This document shows, one piece after another, positions 1 through 3,640 of a DNA stretch of 5,748 nucleotides (positions are counted from its first letter, which is position 1; every line of letters begins with the position of its first letter). Under the pieces are notes generated by a model. It was not told the DNA's origin and did no database searches. It saw nothing but the letters and a program-made list of their open reading frames with translations. Source of the DNA: JANXQG01 sp037147235. GTDB taxonomy: Bacteria; Planctomycetota; Planctomycetia; Pirellulales; Thermoguttaceae. Location: NCBI GenBank assembly GCA_037147235.1, contig JBAWVO010000372.1, forward strand, positions 1 through 5,748, read 5' to 3'. The position numbers and the translations under genes are program-made.

Positions 1-18
1 CATTTCGCGGGCATCCGT

Positions 19-105
19 GCTCCACGCACCCTACGTTTGCATCGGCCACTCGCCACGGTAAAGGCGGGATAGATCTGGAGTGGTGCCACGTAGGGTGCGT
101 GGAGC
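19..105. repeat. Perfect 18-bp inverted repeat, dispersed-repeat-like
   Basis: The arms GCTCCACGCACCCTACGT (19-36) and ACGTAGGGTGCGTGGAGC (88-105) are exact reverse complements, separated by 51 bases. Part of the spacer can also pair (CCACTC at 46-51 with GAGTGG at 78-83), so a longer cruciform or RNA hairpin is possible. Neither side carries a T-run, so it does not look like an intrinsic terminator. The GTAGGGTGCGT-type core resembles short palindromic intergenic repeats found in many copies in environmental bacterial genomes; that comparison is from memory and was not searched. A related arm occurs at 202-217. Confidence 0.75.
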
Positions 106-201
106 GAACCAAACCCGGGAAATGGTGGGTTGCGCACGAAGTCGAGACGCTGAAAGCACTTACCGCTGTTACAGATCAGTTCGCGTAACGCACCGTTCGA
201 T

Positions 202-217
202 GCTTCACCCACCCTAC
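202..217 (-). repeat. Third, diverged copy of the GTAGGGTG repeat arm
   Basis: Read on the minus strand this is GTAGGGTGGGTGAAGC, matching 14 of 16 bases of GTAGGGTGCGTGGAGC at 90-105. GAAC follows shortly after in both copies. The TAG inside this repeat is the stop codon of the minus-strand SnoaL-like gene, so the repeat supplies the end of that gene. The adjoining bases read GGTGCGTTACGC on the minus strand, another motif that looks like part of a dispersed element. Confidence 0.5.
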
Positions 218-1179
218 GGCGCAGCCTTTTCCACCGGTTTCGTGGCCTCTTCAGCCTTGGCGGCCGGCTTGGTCTCCACTTGCCGTTTCAGTTCAGTCTC
301 CGGAATGTCCGGCTGCGCGGCACCATTAAGGACGCGATCCTTTGACTGTAGCGTGGAGGTGGCGGCATCGACGTTGGTCAGAATGTGGGTGGCCGACGCC
401 TCGCTGCCGTCGGCCAGAATGCCGGAATACTTGACCAGCCAGCGGTTGCCGTCATGGACCCAGACGTTCTCGCCAAAGCCGCCGTCGGAATCGAAAACCC
501 AGGAACGGATGCGGCTGGTGCGGGGATCCCAGCCGATGATCTCGGTGCCGCCATGCAAGAAGGTTTCTTTGCCTTCGACCCTGAACTTACGGATCAAGAA
601 TGCCTGGCTGGAAGTCCACTCGCAATCGGTGTGGAGAGTGATGCCGGCCTTCGAGGTCTCACTCGACCAACGGCCGACCAGCCACTGGATCGCTTTCAAG
701 TGATTCGTCTGGGACGGCAGACGGGTGATGGTCTCACGGGCACTCTCAATCAGCCAGTAGCCATTTTGCTTGACTAGGACAAAGGCGACGACAGGGGCAC
801 CGCCCGTGGCGACAGCCGGTTTGACTTCGGCCGTCGCATCGACCAGGGCGAGACCTCCGTTGACCAACCGGAAGCGGTTTACGTGAATTTGGAGCTTTGT
901 CTCCTTACGAGCAGCAAACGCCTCCTTGAACTGTTTCTCGATGTTTTCGCGACCATCGGCCTGCGCTCCGGCAGGACCGACAAATTCGCCGTTTTCGGTC
1001 CAGCAGGCTGCCAAGCCCTTGGCGTTGCCTTCGTTGAAGCCGGTTTCCAATTGGGTCAGCAGGGCAAGGATGGCCTGCCTTTCCGAGGTTCCAGCGGCAG
1101 GTTTTTCATCGGCGAAGACGGTCGTGGCACCCACGATGACGAGAAAAATGGCAGAAAAAGTACCAATCAGGCGATGCAT
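214..1179 (-). CDS. Exported two-domain protein: SnoaL/NTF2-like fused to a beta-rich domain
   Basis: The 321-residue product starts with a signal peptide (residues 1-23, cleavage likely after VFA before DEKP). Residues about 32-150 fit the SnoaL-like/DUF4440 fold often labelled SgcJ/EcaC family: a leading helix (AILALLTQLETGFNEGN), then ACWTENGEFVGPAG, and a closing strand like AFVLVKQNGYWLIESARE. Residues about 162-290 form a second, beta-rich unit (WLVGRWSSE, GTEIIGWDPRT, SWVFDSDGGFGE, NRWLVKYSG) like the DUF1579-type domains found behind SnoaL domains. Residues 300-321 are a Lys/Ala/Glu/Pro-rich tail. The start at 1179 is preferred over an in-frame ATG at 1227 because GGAG lies 7 nt upstream and the signal peptide begins there. 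It lies 44 nt behind the upstream gene and is probably co-transcribed. The SnoaL fold serves enzymes, ligand binders and immunity-type proteins alike, so no reaction can be given. The stop codon lies within a dispersed-type repeat. Confidence 0.88.
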   Translation of the reverse strand: MHRLIGTFSAIFLVIVGATTVFADEKPAAGTSERQAILALLTQLETGFNEGNAKGLAACWTENGEFVGPAGAQADGRENIEKQFKEAFAARKETKLQIHVNRFRLVNGGLALVDATAEVKPAVATGGAPVVAFVLVKQNGYWLIESARETITRLPSQTNHLKAIQWLVGRWSSETSKAGITLHTDCEWTSSQAFLIRKFRVEGKETFLHGGTEIIGWDPRTSRIRSWVFDSDGGFGENVWVHDGNRWLVKYSGILADGSEASATHILTNVDAATSTLQSKDRVLNGAAQPDIPETELKRQVETKPAAKAEEATKPVEKAAP

Positions 1180-1186
1180 CCTAAAA

Positions 1187-1190
1187 CTCC
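1187..1190 (-). promoter_or_regulatory. Shine-Dalgarno site that sets the start of the SnoaL-like gene
   Basis: On the minus strand GGAG precedes ATG 1179 by 7 nt (TTTTAGG). The alternative in-frame ATG at 1227 would add 16 residues ahead of the signal peptide and overlap the stop of the upstream gene, so the internal start is favoured. Confidence 0.6.
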
Positions 1191-1223
1191 ATGAACGAGA
1201 AATTTTCACAAACCAATAGGTTA

Positions 1224-1934
1224 TCAATTTGAACTGCCGGCCGCTTGGGCGCGGGTGGTGACTTCAGCCCCCAACTGGTTCAGAAAGGCCTTGGCCGCGT
1301 TGTAGTCGGCGGTATCGACGCCTTCCCTCAGCCGCCACTCCAGCACGGCTTTCATATCCTCGACGGTGCTGGCCATCTTGCGATAGTCGGCCGGCGTGGG
1401 AAGACTCAGCTTCGGCGGGGTGCGGCGATAGGGTGCTTCAATCTTGGAACGCTCGGAGGCAAAACACGAATCCTGCAACGCGGTCGGCCACTGGATGATG
1501 TCCATGGCCACCGGAGGCGGTCCACCTGCGGGCGCAAAGCCAACGGGAACCGCCGGAGCACCGGTAGCAAACCCCGTGGCCCTCCGCTGGGCCGACTGCT
1601 GAGACTGCTGCTGGAACCACCAGTCCTGGTTCGCCTGGCGCTGGCTCAAGATCGAATCGGTCCGACTCTGGGCCTGGCTGGACAACATATCGCGAATGCC
1701 GCTTTGCACGACTTGGTTTTGCGCCATCGTCCTCTGTTCCCCAGCCTGCATGCTCTGTGCCTTGAGCTGCATGGCGGTTGCCTGCCGGAAATCGGCTCCG
1801 AGCAAGGCGGCTGAGCCATTCATGCCACCCCAACCGCCATTGCCATAGCCCGGAAAGAACTGAGCCGAAGCCGGACCAGCCAGCCCGAACATTCCGCCGG
1901 CAACCAGCACGGCTATGAGAATTCGATGTTTCAT
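1224..1934 (-). CDS. Exported Gln-rich protein of a planctomycete-type WPxxLQD family
   Basis: The 236-residue product begins with a clear signal peptide (MKHRILIAVLVAGGMFGLAG..., cleavage likely after ASA-24 before QFF). A short Gly/Trp/Asn patch follows (residues 29-40), then a Gln/Ser-rich, probably helical stretch at about 50-118 (QSMQAGEQRTMAQNQVVQ, QANQDWWFQQQSQQSAQ). A Pro/Ala/Gly linker spans 121-143. The C-terminal module contains IIQWPTALQDSCF (WPTALQD at 149-155) and a helical end with AAKAFLNQL (213-221). The same module occurs in the Gly-rich protein encoded at 2925-3611. The frame is open to an ATG at 2117, but that extension is read through the palindrome at 2066-2176 and puts the signal peptide internally. 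ATG 1934 has a perfect GGAGGT 5 nt upstream. It is probably the first gene of a two-gene unit with the SnoaL-like gene. Function unknown; the product is probably periplasmic or envelope-associated. Confidence 0.85.
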   Translation of the reverse strand: MKHRILIAVLVAGGMFGLAGPASAQFFPGYGNGGWGGMNGSAALLGADFRQATAMQLKAQSMQAGEQRTMAQNQVVQSGIRDMLSSQAQSRTDSILSQRQANQDWWFQQQSQQSAQRRATGFATGAPAVPVGFAPAGGPPPVAMDIIQWPTALQDSCFASERSKIEAPYRRTPPKLSLPTPADYRKMASTVEDMKAVLEWRLREGVDTADYNAAKAFLNQLGAEVTTRAQAAGSSN

Positions 1935-1939
1935 CTTCC

Positions 1940-1945
1940 ACCTCC
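1940..1945 (-). promoter_or_regulatory. Shine-Dalgarno GGAGGT that sets the start at 1934
   Basis: GGAGGT on the minus strand, 5 nt before ATG 1934, fully matches the anti-Shine-Dalgarno core. It selects the start that places the signal peptide at the N-terminus and rejects the 61-residue extension through the upstream palindrome. Confidence 0.75.
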
Positions 1946-2021
1946 GGGAACTTTCGGCACGATGGCAACAAGTGGGCGAACCGGCAAGGTAACGATACCG
2001 GCCCCACCGGAACAGAGTACC

Positions 2022-2027
2022 ATTATA
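2022..2027 (-). promoter_or_regulatory. Candidate -10 box (TATAAT) for the minus-strand gene pair
   Basis: On the minus strand GGGTATAATGG contains a perfect TATAAT. Transcription would start near 2015 and leave about 80 nt of leader before ATG 1934. At 16-18 nt spacing no good TTGACA-like box is visible (TGGTTT or neighbours), so the promoter may be weak or activator-dependent. It lies just after the T-run of the putative terminator, which is a sensible position. Confidence 0.45.
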
Positions 2028-2057
2028 CCCGCTGAAAAGGCAAGAAACCAGTCTATC

Positions 2058-2176
2058 AAAAAAACGGCTCTCCGCCAAGTTTGTGGTGCGGGCGTCTCGC
2101 CTGCCTAGTTCAACCACAACATCTTGGGCAGGCGGGACGCCCGCACCACAATTATCCGCAAACCCGGCGGAGAGCC
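2058..2176 (-). terminator. Large nested hairpin with T-run, putative intrinsic terminator
   Basis: On the minus strand, downstream of the stop at 2194, an outer stem GGCTCTCCGCC (2176-2166) pairs exactly with GGCGGAGAGCC (2076-2066). One base and then seven Ts (2064-2058) follow. Inside is a second stem of 25 bp (2081-2105 with 2127-2151) with one G-T wobble and a 21-nt loop. Stem plus T-run is the layout of a Rho-independent terminator for the 2194-2586 gene. The hairpin is far larger than a usual terminator, which suggests a repeat element inserted into or doubling as one. A downstream A-run also follows the outer stem on the plus strand (2177-2183), but it gives no T-run in that direction. 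Confidence 0.6.
2081..2151. repeat. 25-bp-arm palindrome, REP-like dispersed element
   Basis: The left arm 2081-2105 (TTGTGGTGCGGGCGTCTCGC then CTGCC) and right arm 2127-2151 are reverse complements except at one position (T2097 opposite G2135, a wobble in RNA). Translated, this sequence gives peptides such as GRDARTT and GAGVSPA, which turn up as spurious ends of hypothetical proteins in planctomycete genomes; that link is recalled knowledge, not a search result. It adds false N-terminal residues to the gene starting at 1934. Confidence 0.75.
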
Positions 2177-2193
2177 AAAAAAACTAGCCATGC

Positions 2194-2586
2194 CTAGGAG
2201 ACCGCCGCTTCAAGGTCGGATGTTTCAAAACGGCGGGTCAATTCGCTACGGAGCAAGTGGCTCTCCCGTTCAAACTGTCCATGGGTGAGGAAACCCATGT
2301 CGACAAGGACATCGCCTATCGGAAGTTCCCGCGATTTTTGGATCAATAGCAATTGATTCAGATCGTCTTCGCTGAGGATGTCCATTTCGATCGCTAATTG
2401 GCCGAACGCCTTCGGGCTGTCGGCCTGCTGCCCGAGTACTTCAAAAAGCTGCGCCATCGACATCTTGCCTTCTTGCATGGCAAGCCGGCCCAAAGGAACG
2501 CGGCTCATCTGCTGCTGCTTGACGGCAGCGAGCATTTGATCGATGGTCACAATACCCTTCTTAATTAAGTTCAGTTCAAGCCACAT
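2194..2586 (-). CDS. Small protein of four 29-residue MshEN/GspE-N-like repeats
   Basis: The 130-residue product has no signal peptide or membrane segment and is probably cytoplasmic. It divides without gaps into four 29-residue units (1-29, 30-58, 59-87, 88-116) plus a 14-residue tail. Each unit follows xxLGxxxLxxxGxLxxxxLxxxLxxQ: Gly at unit position 4 (units 2-4), Gly/Asp at 11, a hydrophobic residue at 18 and Gln at 25 (units 1-3). The MshEN domain at the N-terminus of type II secretion and MSHA/type IV pilus ATPases uses 24-residue motifs separated by 5 residues, the same 29-residue period, to bind cyclic di-GMP. Here the leading Arg of the RLG motif is replaced in all four units (Trp, Pro, Ala, Pro), so ligand binding may be lost or altered. 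No ATPase domain follows. The start is supported by GAGGT 7 nt upstream. It appears monocistronic, with a strong putative terminator behind it. Stand-alone docking or sensor modules of this kind are plausible; the role is not known. Confidence 0.85.
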   Translation of the reverse strand: MWLELNLIKKGIVTIDQMLAAVKQQQMSRVPLGRLAMQEGKMSMAQLFEVLGQQADSPKAFGQLAIEMDILSEDDLNQLLLIQKSRELPIGDVLVDMGFLTHGQFERESHLLRSELTRRFETSDLEAAVS

Positions 2587-2680
2587 GACACGTACCTCTT
2601 TTTATATTCGGATCGCCGCTACGGTTCGATTTCTTGCGGCCAAGTGTAATGATCAATGAAGCATAGGATATGAAACTGCG

Positions 2681-2704
2681 TTTTGCACATTTTTGGATGC
2701 AAAA
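2681..2704. promoter_or_regulatory. Inverted repeat TTTTGCA-N10-TGCAAAA, possible operator
   Basis: Seven-base perfect arms (2681-2687 and 2698-2704) are separated by 10 bp, about two helical turns between arm starts, as in binding sites for dimeric regulators. It lies roughly 100 bp upstream of the 2586 start, within reach of a promoter for that gene. It could also be chance in this AT-rich patch. Confidence 0.35.
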
Positions 2705-2787
2705 TAGTAGGCCGGGACGTTGATGGCACAGCTCTCTGGCCAACTGGGGTCGATGGTCGGACAGTTTACCGTTATCAACCACTAATC

Positions 2788-2801
2788 CGGAATGAATTCC
2801 G
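2788..2801. promoter_or_regulatory. Palindrome CGGAAT-GA-ATTCCG, possible operator
   Basis: Six-base perfect arms with a 2-bp centre lie about 125 bp upstream of the plus-strand gene pair. The 8-bp palindrome CTACGTAG follows 2 bp later. The position between divergent genes would suit a shared regulator, but no regulator gene is present in the window. Confidence 0.3.
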
Positions 2802-2877
2802 TTCTACGTAGGGATGCCACAATCGGACTTTACAATTCTTTTAGGGGGGGACAATTCCATTGAGACGCGATGACGAG

Positions 2878-2883
2878 TAGAAT
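2878..2883 (+). promoter_or_regulatory. Weak -10 candidate (TAGAAT) for the plus-strand gene pair
   Basis: TAGAAT matches TATAAT at five of six bases and would give a leader of about 35 nt before GTG 2925. No TTGACA-like box sits 16-18 nt upstream; TTGAGA at 2860 is only 12 nt away. It is therefore a guess from position. Confidence 0.25.
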
Positions 2884-2924
2884 GAGGTCGGATCGTAGTC
2901 CTATCTTTATTCGGAGGAGTCATC

Positions 2925-3611
2925 GTGAAACGAATCGGGATCTTCTTTATTTTGGTTGCGTGCCCAGCCATGGCACTGGGGGATGGCGGCCGGCCGCCGT
3001 ATCGGCCGGTGGTGGCAGCACCTTCGACCACGGTTTACGGGGGGGGTGGCTATGGCTACGGCGGCGGTGGGCAGACTGCCCAAGGTGCCGCTTTGCAAGG
3101 CATGTCGCAGGTCATCAGTTCCGCGGGTCAATACAACCTGGACACTTCGGCGGCTGCCATCAACTGGACCCAGGCTCAGAGCAATGAGATGCAAAACCGG
3201 GTTCAGGGCGTACAAACCTACTGGGACATGCGCAACATCGGCGCCGCGGAACGCGAGAAGCTGCGCGGGCCGCGTCCCACACCGGAAGAGCTTGCCCGTC
3301 GCGCCCGCGCCGGTGCCCCGCGCGGTTTGAATGCAAGTCAGATTGATCCTGTTTCGGGGGTGTTGTACTGGCCTGGACCTTTGCAGGATGCCGAATTCCA
3401 AACGCAGCGCAGCGTGGTCGATGAGTACACGGCCAAGTGGGTAAAGTACGGTGGACTGGACTACACGGATCAGACGCAGGTCCGCGAGAACATTGATACC
3501 ATGTTCGACGGTCTGAAGTCGCAGATCAGTTCGATCCCGCCACAGAATTACGTGGCCTGCCGTACATTCCTTCAGAGCCTGCTTTACGCCATCACTCGAA
3601 CCACCCTCTAA
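2925..3611 (+). CDS. Exported Gly-rich protein, paralog of the 1224-1934 product
   Basis: The 228-residue product begins at GTG 2925, with GGAGGAG (2913-2919) just upstream. Residues 1-19 form a hydrophobic export signal (MKRIGIFFILVACPAMALG). LVAC at 10-13 also fits a lipobox, so the protein could be a lipoprotein instead of freely secreted. A Pro/Thr stretch leads into a Gly/Tyr patch (GGGGYGYGGGG, 39-49), then an Asn/Gln-rich helix (about 70-103, ending QTYWDMR) and a charged Arg/Glu/Pro segment (104-135). The C-terminal module DPVSGVLYWPGPLQDAEF (141-158) is followed by a helix-rich end with CRTFLQSL (212-219). The same WPxxLQDxxF block sits at the same residue numbers in the protein encoded at 1224-1934. 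An 8-G run (3039-3046) encodes the first glycines. The HEAT-repeat gene begins 29 nt downstream, so the two are probably one operon. The biochemical role is unknown. Confidence 0.88.
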   Translation: MKRIGIFFILVACPAMALGDGGRPPYRPVVAAPSTTVYGGGGYGYGGGGQTAQGAALQGMSQVISSAGQYNLDTSAAAINWTQAQSNEMQNRVQGVQTYWDMRNIGAAEREKLRGPRPTPEELARRARAGAPRGLNASQIDPVSGVLYWPGPLQDAEFQTQRSVVDEYTAKWVKYGGLDYTDQTQVRENIDTMFDGLKSQISSIPPQNYVACRTFLQSLLYAITRTTL

Positions 3612-3628
3612 CCCCGAAGATCAACAAA

Positions 3629-3633
3629 GGGAG
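3629..3633 (+). promoter_or_regulatory. Shine-Dalgarno GGGAG that sets the start at 3641
   Basis: GGGAG sits 7 nt before ATG 3641. A TTG codon two codons earlier in the same frame (3635) is only 1 nt from this site, too close for initiation, so ATG 3641 is taken as the start. Confidence 0.7.
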
Positions 3634-3640
3634 TTTGCCC

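Larger units (their letters stand above)
2587..2924. other. Divergent intergenic region, 338 bp
   Basis: This stretch separates divergently transcribed genes starting at 2586 (minus) and 2925 (plus), so it should hold both promoters. Visible signals are an inverted repeat TTTTGCA/TGCAAAA (2681-2704), a palindrome CGGAATgaATTCCG (2788-2801), an 8-bp CTACGTAG (2804-2811), seven Gs (2844-2850) and a TAGAAT (2878-2883). No convincing -35/-10 pair is seen for the minus-strand gene. Two open frames cross the region but lack good ribosome sites and protein-like composition. Confidence 0.6.

Noticed and set aside
80..703. 207-codon plus-strand open frame
   Set aside because: It lies opposite the SnoaL-like gene and begins inside the 18-bp inverted repeat region. 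It has no ribosome site or signal, and its Ser/Arg/Pro-rich composition is typical of an antisense shadow.
1935..2117. 61-residue N-terminal extension of the Gln-rich protein
   Set aside because: It is read through the palindrome (GRDARTT-type peptide) and would put the signal peptide inside the protein. The perfect GGAGGT before ATG 1934 supports the shorter form.
2576..2782. 68-codon minus-strand frame overlapping the start of the MshEN-like gene
   Set aside because: It starts at a GTG with no good ribosome site, has a Cys/Ser/Arg-rich composition without a domain, and occupies the region expected to hold the promoter.
2829..2857. TTTACA with CAATTC 17 bp downstream as a promoter
   Set aside because: The -35 box is fair, but CAATTC matches the -10 consensus at only one position and the spacer is mostly a G-run.
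2804..3031. 75-codon minus-strand frame in the intergenic region
   Set aside because: It overlaps the start of the Gly-rich gene on the opposite strand, and its Pro/Thr/Arg-rich composition looks like translated non-coding DNA.
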